Below, one piece after another: positions 25,295-35,066 of a stretch of DNA of 64,000 nucleotides; within the stretch, counting starts at the first letter, position 1, and every line of letters begins with the position of its first letter. Source of the DNA: Microbacterium sp. CBA3102 (GTDB lineage: Bacteria; Actinomycetota; Actinomycetes; Actinomycetales; Microbacteriaceae). The notes under the pieces were generated by a model, which saw only the letters and a program-made list of their open reading frames with translations, had not been told where the DNA came from and did no database searches. The translations under genes and the position numbers were made by a program. The DNA lies in NCBI RefSeq assembly GCF_007954505.1, contig NZ_CP042412.1:1922001-1986000 (forward strand), written 5' to 3'.

Positions 25295-25591
25295 GTGTCG
25301 GTTTCCATCAAGCCGCTCGAGGACCGGATCGTCATCAAGCAGGTCGAGGCCGAGCAGACCACCGCGAGTGGCCTGGTCATCCCCGACACCGCCAAGGAGA
25401 AGCCCCAGGAGGGCGAGGTCGTGGCGGTCGGCCCCGGCCGTATCGATGACAACGGCAAGCGTGTTCCGATCGACGTCGCCGTCGGCGACCGCGTGCTCTA
25501 CAGCAAGTACGGCGGCACCGAGGTGAAGTTCGGCGCAGACGAGTTCCTCGTCCTGTCCGCTCGCGACGTCCTGGCGGTCGTCGTCCGCTGA
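25295..25591 (+). CDS. groES: Co-chaperonin GroES
   Basis: The 98-residue protein forms the seven-membered lid of the GroEL chamber. It shows [20 protein letters not shown] and [20 protein letters not shown] with the mobile loop, and a C-terminal [11 protein letters not shown]. An AAGAAGAGG ribosome site precedes the GTG start. Two CIRCE operators control it. No groEL follows: a strong terminator and an unrelated transporter gene come next, so groES is a single-gene unit here. Confidence 0.97.
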   Translation: MSVSIKPLEDRIVIKQVEAEQTTASGLVIPDTAKEKPQEGEVVAVGPGRIDDNGKRVPIDVAVGDRVLYSKYGGTEVKFGADEFLVLSARDVLAVVVR

Positions 25592-25640
25592 TCTGCGGAA
25601 CCTGATCCGGCCCCTCCGCGGGGCAGGGTCGAGGTGCTCG

Positions 25641-25674
25641 AAGGGGCCCGGATGCATCGGCATCCGGGCCCCTT
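25641..25674 (+). terminator. Terminator after groES
   Basis: Perfect 15-base arms (25641-25655, 25660-25674) with a 4-base loop, ending in CCCCTT and followed by CTGCATT. It separates groES from rarD. Confidence 0.88.
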
Positions 25675-25689
25675 CTGCATTCCCGGCGC

Positions 25690-25695
25690 TAGTGT
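25690..25695 (+). promoter_or_regulatory. -10 box of rarD, predicted leaderless
   Basis: TAGTGT lies six bases before the GTG start of rarD, with no ribosome site between. This matches the leaderless pattern of tsaB, guaB3 and others here. Confidence 0.5.
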
Positions 25696-25701
25696 TGTGC
25701 G

Positions 25702-26634
25702 GTGACCCCTGAGACGACCCGCGCCACCCGGACCGCGGGGGTCGCGTACGCCGGAGCCGCCTACCTGCTCTGGGGCGTGCTTCCGCTCTACTTCCTCCTG
25801 CTCGCACCGACCGGGCCGTGGGAGGTCGTCGCCTGGCGGGTGCTGCTGTCGTTCGTGTTCTGCCTCCTGCTGCTCACCGTCACCCGCGGGTGGGCAGCGT
25901 TCCGAGCGATCCTCCGGCAGCCCCGGCTGCTCGGCTGGACGGCGCTCGCCGGGCTCCTGATCTACGTCAACTGGCAGGTGTTCCTCATCGGAACCCTCAG
26001 CGACAACGTGATCGAGACGAGCCTGGGCTACTTCATCAATCCGATCACCACGGTGCTGCTCGGGGTCTTCGTCTTGAAGGAACGCATCCGTCGGCTGCAG
26101 TGGGCGGCGATCGCCATCGCCGCGATCGCCGTCGTCGTGATCATCGTGGCCTACCGTGCCTTCCCGTGGATCGCGCTCTCGCTGACCGCATCCTTCGGTA
26201 TCTACGGACTCATCAAGAAGAAGATCGGTCCGGCGGTCGATGCCGTCAGCGGGCTCACCCTCGAGTCGTTCTGGCTGATCCCGATCGCCGTCGCGCAGCT
26301 GATCGTGGTGTCGATGACGCCGGCGGGCATCACGATGGGCGCGAACGGAGGGGTGCACGCTCTGCTGCTGGCGTTCGCGGGAGTCGCGACGGCGGTACCG
26401 CTGCTGTTGTTCGCCGCGGGAACCCGGCGGATCAACCTCACGGTGATCGGCATGATCCAGTTCATCACCCCGGTGATGCAGTTCCTCATCGGCGCCGTCG
26501 TCCTGAAGGAGCCGATGCCGCCGGAGCGCTGGGCGGGATTCATCCTCGTCTGGATCGCCATCGCCGTGTTCCTCGTCGATCTGCTGCTCGCCGGGCGCCG
26601 CGGCCGTCGGATCGCTGCGACCGAACTCGTCTGA
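25702..26634 (+). CDS. rarD: EamA-family transporter RarD
   Basis: The 310-residue polytopic protein belongs to the RarD branch of the EamA/DMT superfamily. It has about ten hydrophobic helices. The N-terminal GVAYAGAAYLLWGVLPLYF, then ISW-like NWQVFLIGT and SLGYFINPITTVLLGVFVLK, are RarD hallmarks. The transported compound is not established; the original chloramphenicol-sensitivity label is historical. The start is GTG at 25702. It has its own promoter after the groES terminator. Confidence 0.92.
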   Translation: MTPETTRATRTAGVAYAGAAYLLWGVLPLYFLLLAPTGPWEVVAWRVLLSFVFCLLLLTVTRGWAAFRAILRQPRLLGWTALAGLLIYVNWQVFLIGTLSDNVIETSLGYFINPITTVLLGVFVLKERIRRLQWAAIAIAAIAVVVIIVAYRAFPWIALSLTASFGIYGLIKKKIGPAVDAVSGLTLESFWLIPIAVAQLIVVSMTPAGITMGANGGVHALLLAFAGVATAVPLLLFAAGTRRINLTVIGMIQFITPVMQFLIGAVVLKEPMPPERWAGFILVWIAIAVFLVDLLLAGRRGRRIAATELV

Positions 26635-26778
26635 ACCCGGGTCTCTTCTCCGCCCGAACCCGGTCTCGGATCGTTAACGCACCGAGATACTTGCGATCCC
26701 TGCACGCGGGTATCACGGCCTAGTGTTAGAGCACCCGCCTGTGGTCACAATCCACGTTCAGTTACGCAAGGGAGCATC

Positions 26779-28032
26779 ATGAACGCACTGAAGGGCTCGC
26801 GCACCGCGAAGGTCTTCGCCGGGATCGCTTTGATCAGCGCATCCGCCATCGTCGTCGCCGGCTGCAGCAGCACGCCGAACGCCGAGCCGAGCGAGGGTGG
26901 TGAGAAGCCGGCCGTCGATCTGACGCTCAAGCTCGGCTCGCTCCTGCCCGCGACCGGTTCGCTCGCGTTCCTCGGCGCTCCGATGGAGGCCGGTGTCCAG
27001 CTGGCCGTCAACCAGATCAACGAGGCCGACGCCGGCGTGACCATCGACCTCACCACCGCCGACGAGGGCGACCTCGACAACAAGGCGTATGAGACCTCGA
27101 TCACCAACCTGCAGAACGCCGGCATCACGGCCATGGTCGGTGCCGCATCGTCGAGCGTCACCAAGCTCATCCTCGACGGCAACGCCGGTGCGGGCATCCT
27201 CACCGTCTCGCCGTCGAACACGTCCCCGGACTTCACGGGCATCAACCCGCTGTACTTCCGCACGGCGCCGAGCGACAACCTCCAGGGCGAGGTCCTCGGC
27301 AACGAGATCGCCGAGGACGGTCACAAGACGCTCGGCATCATCTACCAGAACGACCCGTACGGCACCGGTCTCTTCGAAGCCATCAAGGCGACGTTCGAGA
27401 GCACCGGCGGCGAGGTCGTCGCGGATGCGTCCTACAACCAGGGCGACGGCCAGTTCAACGCGCAGGTCTCGGAGATCGCTGCCGCGAACCCCGACGCCGT
27501 GGCCGTCGTGTCGTACGACCAGTTCGCGACTATCGCGCCGCTCCTCGGCAACGCCGGGGTCGACACCGGGTCGCTGTACCTCGTCGACGGCAACCTCAAG
27601 GACTGGGGCACCGACATCCCCGTCAGCCTCGAGGGCTCGAAGGGCACCCGCGCCGGCGCCGAGCTGCCGCAGGACTTCCTCGACCAGCTGAACGAGGTCT
27701 GGACGGCTGACGGCAACGACCCGATCGACGCAGTGACGTACTCCGCCGAGGCGTACGACGCCGTGGTCCTGATGGCGCTGTCGGCTCTGGCCGCCGGCTC
27801 GGTCGAGGGTGCGGACATGGCGGAGCAGATGCGCACCGTCTCCGGTGGCGACGGCGATGGCGAGAAGTGCTCCACGTTCGCGGAGTGCGCCGACATCATC
27901 AACGGCGGCGGCACGGCGGACTACGACGGCCTCTCGGGCGAGATCACGTTCGACGAGAACAACGACCCGAAGGGCGCCGCGATCGGCGTCTACGAGTTCG
28001 ACGCCGACAACGTCACCTCGCGCATCAAGTAA
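26779..28032 (+). CDS. Branched-chain amino-acid type ABC transporter binding lipoprotein
   Basis: The 417-residue protein has a lipoprotein signal peptide with the lipobox VVAGC (Cys at about residue 29) and a type I periplasmic-binding fold (LGSLLPATGSLAFLGAPMEA, then NQINEADAG; GAASSSVTKLILDGNAGAGI). This is the LivJ/LivK family that feeds leucine-type or related amino-acid and amide importers. It is the likely partner of livHMGF, encoded convergently just downstream. A GGGAGCATC ribosome site precedes the ATG. The substrate could also be urea or a short amide; that cannot be read from sequence. Confidence 0.92.
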   Translation: MNALKGSRTAKVFAGIALISASAIVVAGCSSTPNAEPSEGGEKPAVDLTLKLGSLLPATGSLAFLGAPMEAGVQLAVNQINEADAGVTIDLTTADEGDLDNKAYETSITNLQNAGITAMVGAASSSVTKLILDGNAGAGILTVSPSNTSPDFTGINPLYFRTAPSDNLQGEVLGNEIAEDGHKTLGIIYQNDPYGTGLFEAIKATFESTGGEVVADASYNQGDGQFNAQVSEIAAANPDAVAVVSYDQFATIAPLLGNAGVDTGSLYLVDGNLKDWGTDIPVSLEGSKGTRAGAELPQDFLDQLNEVWTADGNDPIDAVTYSAEAYDAVVLMALSALAAGSVEGADMAEQMRTVSGGDGDGEKCSTFAECADIINGGGTADYDGLSGEITFDENNDPKGAAIGVYEFDADNVTSRIK

Positions 28033-28042
28033 TCGCGCACAG

Positions 28043-28075
28043 GAAGGCCCCGGATGCACACCATCCGGGGCCTTC
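28043..28075 (+). terminator. Terminator after the binding-protein gene
   Basis: Perfect 14-base arms (28043-28056, 28062-28075) around a 5-base loop, ending in a pyrimidine-rich TTCTTCTG tail. It lies 10 bases after the stop. Confidence 0.88.
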
Positions 28076-28095
28076 TTCTGCGTGGTCACCCTGCT

Positions 28096-28149
28096 CCGGT
28101 CGCAAAAAGGCTCGGTATCCACGCGGATACCGAGCCTTTTCGCGACCGG
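28096..28149. terminator. Bidirectional terminator between convergent ABC genes
   Basis: A 16-base perfect inner stem (28105-28120 with 28125-28140, ending in AAAA/TTTT) extends by an 8-base outer stem across a single-base bulge. The A-run and T-run flank the stem on both sides, so it can act on both strands and stop livF transcription from the right. Confidence 0.9.
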
Positions 28150-28153
28150 AACG

Positions 28154-28921
28154 TCAGGCGGCGTCGGTCCCGAGCGTCCCCAGGTAGAGGCCGATGACCT
28201 TCGGATCGTTCAACAGCTCGCGACCGGAACCCTCGTAGGCATCCTTGCCCTGATCGAGCACGTAACCGCGGTCGCAGATCTGCAGGCAGCGCCGGGCGTT
28301 CTGCTCCACCATGATCGTCGTCACGCCGGCCTTGTTGATGTCGGAGACCCGGATGAAGGCATCGTCCTGCCGCACGGGGGAGAGGCCGGCCGACGGCTCG
28401 TCGAGCAGCAGCACGGAGGGGTCCATCATGAGCGCTCGGGACATCGCGACCATCTGCCGCTCACCGCCCGAGAGCGATCCGGCGCGCTGCTTGAGGCGCT
28501 TGCCGAGCTCGGCGAAGATGCTGCTCACGAACTCGAGGCGCTCGGCGAAGATCTTCGGATTCTGGTAGAGCCCCATCTCCAGGTTCTCCTGGATCGTGAG
28601 CGAGGGGAACACGTTGTTCGTCTGCGGCACGAAGGCCACACCGCGGCGGACGAGCTTGTCGGCCTTGAGGCCCACGATGCTCTCGCCCTTCACCGTGACG
28701 TCGCCCGAGCGGATCTCGACCATGCCGAAGATCGCCTTGAGCAGGGTCGACTTGCCGGCGCCGTTCGGTCCGATGATGCCGATCAACTCGCCCTTGTGGG
28801 CCACGAGGTTGGCTCCGTTGAGGATGTTCACTCCCGGCAGGTAGCCGGCGTGCACATCGGTCAGCTCGACGATGACGTCGTCGTTCTTGATCTCGTTGCG
28901 TTCGACGGGGGCGTCGGTCAT
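28154..28921 (-). CDS. livF: Branched-chain amino-acid type ABC transporter ATPase LivF
   Basis: The 255-residue ABC ATPase has Walker A GPNGAGKSTLLKAIFG near residues 52-67, the signature LSGGERQMVAMSRALMMDPS, and Walker B VLLLDEPSAGLSP. The short LivF-type sequence AGYLPGVNILNGANLVAHKG is seen at the N-terminus. It overlaps livG by ATGA and ends the livHMGF operon at the bidirectional terminator. Confidence 0.94.
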   Translation of the reverse strand: MTDAPVERNEIKNDDVIVELTDVHAGYLPGVNILNGANLVAHKGELIGIIGPNGAGKSTLLKAIFGMVEIRSGDVTVKGESIVGLKADKLVRRGVAFVPQTNNVFPSLTIQENLEMGLYQNPKIFAERLEFVSSIFAELGKRLKQRAGSLSGGERQMVAMSRALMMDPSVLLLDEPSAGLSPVRQDDAFIRVSDINKAGVTTIMVEQNARRCLQICDRGYVLDQGKDAYEGSGRELLNDPKVIGLYLGTLGTDAA

Positions 28922-29913
28922 GACTTCTTCTCCTCGATGTCCTCGGCCTCTTCTTCGGCCTCGACCTCGGTCTCGATCTTCTCCCGGATGCGGATCGCGT
29001 CCTCCTCCGAGATCACGGGGAGGCGACCGGTGACGGCACCGAGATCGAGATCCTGGTGCGCCCCGAGGTAGGCGTCCACGACGGCGGGGTCCTCCATGAC
29101 CTGGTCGGGCGGCCCCTCGGCCACGACCCGCCCCTCGGCCATCACGACCACCCAGTCGGCGATGTGCCGGACCATGTGCATGTCGTGCTCGACGAACAGC
29201 ACGGTCATCCCCTGCTCCTTGAGGTCGAGGATGTGCTCGAGCAAGGACTGTGTGAGGGCGGGATTGACGCCGGCCATCGGCTCATCGAGCATGACCAGGG
29301 TCGGATCGCTCATGAGGGCGCGGGCCATCTCGAGGAGCTTGCGCTGACCGCCCGAGAGCGATGCCGCGAAGTCCTGCTCCTTGGCGTCGAGCTTGAAGCG
29401 GGTGAGGAGCTCGTGCGCGCGCGCCTCGATCTCCTGGTCCTGCGTGCGCCAGAGGAAGGGGAACAAGCCCGCCCAGAACCCTTCGCCGCGCTGGTCCTTC
29501 GCGCCGAGTTTCATGTTCTCGAGCACGGTGAGCAGCGACAGCGACTTGGTCAGCTGGAACGTGCGCACCTGTCCCATCCTCGCCACCTTGAAGGAGGGGA
29601 TGCCCGAGAGGTTCTTGCCGTCGAACGACCAGGTGCCGGCGTTCGGTTTGTCGAAGCCGCACAGCAGGTTGAACAGGGTCGTCTTCCCGGCACCGTTCGG
29701 ACCGATCAGAGCGGTGATCGCCCCGCGAGGGATCTCCAGGTGATCGACGTCGACCGCGGTGAGGCCGCCGAAGCGGCGCTCCACGGCATCGGCGATGAGG
29801 ATCGGGTCGACCTTCTTGACCCCGGGGGCTGCGGGACCGGCGGCGAGACCGCCGGTCTTGGCGCGGGATGTGGTCTTCGCGGGCGTGACCGCCGCGTCGT
29901 CGTTACTTGACAA
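28918..29913 (-). CDS. livG: Branched-chain amino-acid type ABC transporter ATPase LivG
   Basis: The 331-residue ABC ATPase has Walker A GPNGAGKTTLFNLLCGFDKP, signature LSGGQRKLLEMARALMSDPT, and Walker B LVMLDEPMAGVNP, the LivG form. It is longer than usual: about 38 extra residues precede the ABC domain and an acidic Glu-rich tail (EEEAEDIEEKKS) ends it. Both extensions look disordered. It overlaps livM by 11 bases. Confidence 0.93.
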   Translation of the reverse strand: MSSNDDAAVTPAKTTSRAKTGGLAAGPAAPGVKKVDPILIADAVERRFGGLTAVDVDHLEIPRGAITALIGPNGAGKTTLFNLLCGFDKPNAGTWSFDGKNLSGIPSFKVARMGQVRTFQLTKSLSLLTVLENMKLGAKDQRGEGFWAGLFPFLWRTQDQEIEARAHELLTRFKLDAKEQDFAASLSGGQRKLLEMARALMSDPTLVMLDEPMAGVNPALTQSLLEHILDLKEQGMTVLFVEHDMHMVRHIADWVVVMAEGRVVAEGPPDQVMEDPAVVDAYLGAHQDLDLGAVTGRLPVISEEDAIRIREKIETEVEAEEEAEDIEEKKS

Positions 29914-30880
29914 AGGTCATCTCCCTCTTGTTTCCGAGGATGCCCTGGGGGCGGAAAATGACGATCAGCATCAGCACGACACCGATCACGATGTACCGCA
30001 CGACGTCGGCTTGCGCGCTGGACATCGGGAGGTAGCCGGCGTTCGCCATCGCGGGGAGGAGCGCGCCGAGGAAGGCGAACACCACCCAGAACAGCACGGC
30101 GCCGAGTGTGGGTCCGAGCACGGTCGCCGCACCTCCGAGGAGGAGGATCGTCCACAGGAAGAACGTCAGCGACGTGGAGTAGCTGCCGGGGATCACCGCG
30201 GACGGCAGGATGAACACGACGCCTCCGAGGGCGCCGATCACACCACCGACCACGAGGGCCTGCATCTTGTAGGCGAAGACGTTCTTGCCGAGCGAGCGCA
30301 CCGCGTCCTCATCCTCGCGGATGCCCTTGAGCACACGACCCCACGGGCTGCGCATGAGAGCCCACACCACGAGCACCGCCACTGCGAGGCTGATCACACC
30401 GACGACTCGGACCCAGAGGTCCGTCGCGTTGTAGGTCCACGGTCCGAAGCCGTAGGTGCCGGGAGGGAACGGGTTCGCATCGCGGAAGCTCTGGTGATAG
30501 CCCGAGAGTCCGCCCGCCGAGTTGGTCCAGTCCTTGAACAGCTCGGTCACGAACAACAGGCGCACCACCTCGGCGGTCGCGATGGTCGCGATGGCCAGAT
30601 AGTCGGCGCGCAGACGGAGGGTGGGGATACCGAGCACGAGAGCGAACACCGCCCCGCCGAGCAGGCCGACCAGAAGCGCCGCCCACCAGGGGAAGCCGAA
30701 CGTCAGGATCGAGATCGCATAGCCGTAGGCGCCGATGGCCATGAAGGCCGCCATGCCGAAGTTGAGCAGTCCGGTGTATCCGAAGTGCACGGCGAGGCCC
30801 GTTGCCGCGAGCGCGTAGGCGATCGTCGTCGGGCTGAAGAGATAGGAGGCGGTGTTGCCGAAAATACTGCCGAAGTCCAT
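29903..30880 (-). CDS. livM: Branched-chain amino-acid type ABC permease LivM
   Basis: The 325-residue membrane permease has the LivM pattern: LNFGMAAFMAIGAYGYAISI, PTLRLRADYLAIATIATAEV, and the coupling segment SPWGRVLKGIREDEDAVRSL followed by GKNVFAYKMQALV. It pairs with LivH in the translocation channel. It starts three bases after the livH stop. Confidence 0.94.
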   Translation of the reverse strand: MDFGSIFGNTASYLFSPTTIAYALAATGLAVHFGYTGLLNFGMAAFMAIGAYGYAISILTFGFPWWAALLVGLLGGAVFALVLGIPTLRLRADYLAIATIATAEVVRLLFVTELFKDWTNSAGGLSGYHQSFRDANPFPPGTYGFGPWTYNATDLWVRVVGVISLAVAVLVVWALMRSPWGRVLKGIREDEDAVRSLGKNVFAYKMQALVVGGVIGALGGVVFILPSAVIPGSYSTSLTFFLWTILLLGGAATVLGPTLGAVLFWVVFAFLGALLPAMANAGYLPMSSAQADVVRYIVIGVVLMLIVIFRPQGILGNKREMTFVK

Positions 30881-30883
30881 GCG

Positions 30884-32236
30884 TCAGCCCAACCTTTCTT
30901 TGCGCCCGAGGATGCCCTGCGGACGCACCAGCAGGATCACGATCAGTGCGACCAGTGCTGTCGCGTACTTGAGGTCTGTCGGTACGCCGAACAAGGTCGA
31001 CACCTCGACTGCGAGGCCGACGATGATCGAGCCGATCAGGGCGCCGATCGCGGAGCCGAGACCGCCGAGCGTGATCGCACAGAACATCAGCAGCAGCATC
31101 TGCATACCCATGTCCCACTTGACCCCGGGGCGGAAGTACGCCCACAGGATGCCGGAGATCGCCGCGAGCGTGCCGGCCAGGATCCACACCGTGCGGATCA
31201 CCTTGTCGACGTCGATGCCCGATGCGGCGGCCAGCTGCGGGTTGTCCGAGATCGCTCGGGTCGCCTTTCCGGTGCGGGTCCTGGTGAGGAAGAAGGCCAC
31301 GCCGAGGATCACGATGATGCTCGTCGCCATCGCGATCATGTCGATGTAGGAGAGCGAGATGGGCCCGAGCTTGATCGGCTCGGGACTCGCGCCTGGCAGC
31401 TGGTAGGTGCTCCCGCCGATCATGTACTGCATGCCGTAGCGCAGGGCGAGGGAGAGGCCGATGCTCACGATCATCAGTTGGACGACACCCAGGCCGCGGC
31501 GGCGCAGAGGCTTCCAGATCCCCGCATCCAGTGCCCAGCCGAGTGCCGCACCGCCCACGACCGCGGCGAGGATGCCGAGCCAGGGCGGAAGGTTCCAGAA
31601 CGTGGTGAAGAGCAGCATGACCACCGCGCCCCACGTGACCATCTCACCGTGGGCGAAGTTCGACAGGCGGGTGGTCCCGTAGATCAGCGCGGCGCCCATG
31701 GAGGCGAGGCCGAGCAGGAGACCGAAGTTCAGCCCGCCCACCATGCGCGAGAGGAGCTGATCGAGGAAGGAGACCGTCACCCGTTCGCCGGCACCGAGGA
31801 AGAAGTTGACGATCTTGGTCCCGGTGAGGCCGAATTCGAGCTCGAACGAGGCCGTCGTCCCCGACACCGGTTGGATGCCTTCGGGGAGCTGGGTCGCGTC
31901 GACGATCACTCCGTCCGGAAGCGTGGATTCGTCGACCGTGAGGGTGTACGTCTCCTTCTCGGGCACGTACAGGCGCCACTTGCCCTCGGCGTCGGTCTCG
32001 GTCTCGGCCTCGAAGCCGTTGCCCTCGATGGACATGACGACGCCTTCGACGGGCTCGTCCGCGTTGGTGACGACGCCGGCGAAGTAGAAGTCGGTGATCT
32101 CCTGTCCGTCGTCCGTCGTCTCGGCCGAGGCCGATGAAGGGGGCAGGAGCAAGACGGCGCTGAGCGCCATGAGGATACCGAGGAAGGCGACCAGCCAGGG
32201 GCGCTTTCGATGCACGGCGATTGTTGTGGGTCCCAC
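30884..32236 (-). CDS. livH: LivH-type ABC permease with extracellular N-terminal domain
   Basis: The 450-residue protein fuses two parts. Residues ~1-45 form a signal-like segment (PWLVAFLGILMALSAVLLLP and SSASAE). Residues ~50-125 form a beta-sandwich resembling carboxypeptidase-regulatory/SpaA-like domains (FAGVVTNADEPVEGVVMSIE, TDAEGKWRLYVPEKETYTLT). The rest is a normal LivH permease (LGLASMGAALIYGTTRLSNF, SIGLSLALRYGMQYMIGGST, ITLGGLGSAIGALIGSIIVG). The GTG start at 32236 is placed by a GGAGG site four bases upstream. The extra domain would face outward, near the binding protein. Confidence 0.9.
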   Translation of the reverse strand: MGPTTIAVHRKRPWLVAFLGILMALSAVLLLPPSSASAETTDDGQEITDFYFAGVVTNADEPVEGVVMSIEGNGFEAETETDAEGKWRLYVPEKETYTLTVDESTLPDGVIVDATQLPEGIQPVSGTTASFELEFGLTGTKIVNFFLGAGERVTVSFLDQLLSRMVGGLNFGLLLGLASMGAALIYGTTRLSNFAHGEMVTWGAVVMLLFTTFWNLPPWLGILAAVVGGAALGWALDAGIWKPLRRRGLGVVQLMIVSIGLSLALRYGMQYMIGGSTYQLPGASPEPIKLGPISLSYIDMIAMATSIIVILGVAFFLTRTRTGKATRAISDNPQLAAASGIDVDKVIRTVWILAGTLAAISGILWAYFRPGVKWDMGMQMLLLMFCAITLGGLGSAIGALIGSIIVGLAVEVSTLFGVPTDLKYATALVALIVILLVRPQGILGRKERLG

Positions 32237-32396
32237 GCAACCTCCACTTTGAGTGCTGTGTCTCCGCGGTGTCGGGTTCGACCGCGGGGATGGACGACGC
32301 ACTTGAGCGTAATGCGCGATCGGCGAATCACCTACCGTCAGGGCCAACGGTCCGGTAACGACGGGGATCTGGGAATGTTCTCGGGCGTGTCTCGCT

Positions 32397-33992
<1,596 letters not shown>

Positions 33993-34000
33993 CCCCTGCC

Positions 34001-34044
34001 GACGAGGAGGGACCGGATACCGCGGTATCCGGTCCCTCCTCGTC
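34001..34044. terminator. Strong terminator between guaB and the convergent membrane protein gene
   Basis: Perfect 21-base arms (34001-34021 and 34024-34044) with an almost absent loop. It starts eight bases after the guaB stop and lies 15 bases beyond the opposite gene's stop, so it probably serves both. Confidence 0.9.
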
Positions 34045-34059
34045 GTGGTGTACCCGCGG

Positions 34060-34455
34060 TCAGCCGCAGGTGTAGGTCACGCCGCCGACCTCCCACACGC
34101 CGGGTCCGAGGTCGGCGCACATGCCGATGAGTCCGGCGAAGACGGTGACGACGAGGATGATCGCGACGATCTCCAGGATCGTGATGATCGCGCCGACGAT
34201 GATGCCCGCGATGGCGAGCCCCTTGGGCTGACCGGCCTTGCCGAGCTTCACCGCGGCCACGATGCTGATGATCAGGCCGACGGGCGCCATGAGGAATGCG
34301 AGAACCAGTCCGACGATCGACAGCACCCGGCCCGGCGGAGTCGGCGTGGGCTGCGAGTAGGCAGGAGCGGGAGCAGCCGGGTAGCCGCCTCCCGGGGCGG
34401 CCGGGGCGCCGGAGCCGGGGGTCGGCTGCTCAGGGTATGGCGGGGGATTCGTCAT
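34060..34455 (-). CDS. Small Pro-rich membrane protein, DUF4190-like
   Basis: The 131-residue protein has a ~45-residue Pro/Gly/Ala/Tyr-rich cytoplasmic tail (PPPYPEQPTPGSGAPAAPGG) and two transmembrane helices at about 45-70 and 80-110, with the DUF4190-like core GKAGQPKGLAIAGIIVGAII. It ends VGGVTYTCG. The start at 34455 fits the homologous N-terminus. Such proteins are common in actinobacteria and have no assigned function. Confidence 0.85.
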   Translation of the reverse strand: MTNPPPYPEQPTPGSGAPAAPGGGYPAAPAPAYSQPTPTPPGRVLSIVGLVLAFLMAPVGLIISIVAAVKLGKAGQPKGLAIAGIIVGAIITILEIVAIILVVTVFAGLIGMCADLGPGVWEVGGVTYTCG

Positions 34456-34596
34456 GTGCTGTCCTGTCTCTGGGGGTACGAGGATTGTGCCCGGCGGCTC
34501 CGGACGCCCCGAGCGTAGCGAAGCGTCGACGCCCGCACCATCCCCTCCGGACGCGGCACGGTCGCACGGACTCTTCCGCCGACGCGGCCCCAGGCG

Positions 34597-34602
34597 TAGC
34601 GT
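34597..34602 (+). promoter_or_regulatory. -10 box of the DUF2277 gene, predicted leaderless
   Basis: TAGCGT lies six bases before the ATG at 34609, again the leaderless spacing. Confidence 0.5.
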
Positions 34603-34608
34603 GCGGGT

Positions 34609-34923
34609 ATGTGCCGAAACATCGTCCCGCTCAACAACCTCGAGCCTGCCGCGACCGACGACGAGTGCCACGACGCAGCCCTGCAGTTCGTGCGCAAGAT
34701 CGCCGGGACGACGGCACCGTCCCGTGCCAATCGAGCCGTGTTCGATCACGCTGTCGCCGAGATCGCACAGGCGACCCGGGTGCTCCTGGATGAGCTCGTC
34801 ACGACGGCGCCCCCGAAGAACCGCGACGAGGAGGCGGCCAAGCGTCGGGCTCGGTCCGCAGAGCGCTACGAGGCGATCCGGGTGTATCAGCAGGAGAAGC
34901 GCGCGGCACGTGCGGCCTCGTGA
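34609..34923 (+). CDS. DUF2277 family protein
   Basis: The 104-residue soluble protein matches the DUF2277 pattern: CRNIVPLNNLEPAATDDECH, AALQFVRKIAGTTAPSRANR, and a Lys/Arg-rich C-terminal helix. The family is widespread in actinobacteria and has no known function. It appears to be a single-gene unit with its own leaderless-type promoter. Confidence 0.88.
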   Translation: MCRNIVPLNNLEPAATDDECHDAALQFVRKIAGTTAPSRANRAVFDHAVAEIAQATRVLLDELVTTAPPKNRDEEAAKRRARSAERYEAIRVYQQEKRAARAAS

Positions 34924-34950
34924 GAACGAAGCCGCAGGGAAGGCGGTGGT

Positions 34951-34970
34951 GTATGCCAGAATCGACATAC
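34951..34970. promoter_or_regulatory. Short inverted repeat upstream of the seven-gene operon
   Basis: GTATG-N10-CATAC lies about 100 bases before the receiver-deacetylase gene. It could be a regulator site, but such short repeats arise by chance. Confidence 0.25.
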
Positions 34971-35066
34971 CCCGCTCGACTTTCCCGGCGGTTCCGGTGA
35001 TGAAGGCACCGAGATCGCAGGCCGATCCCCATCGGTCAGGGAACCTCCCCAAGGAGAGCTGTATCC

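Noticed and set aside
26690..26778. A promoter for the binding-protein gene
   Set aside because: TTGCGA and TAGTGT are both present but 24 bases apart, and no better pair was found.
29759..32137. Long plus-strand open frame opposite livM-livH
   Set aside because: His/Asp/Arg-rich antisense shadow; the opposite strand encodes clear permeases.
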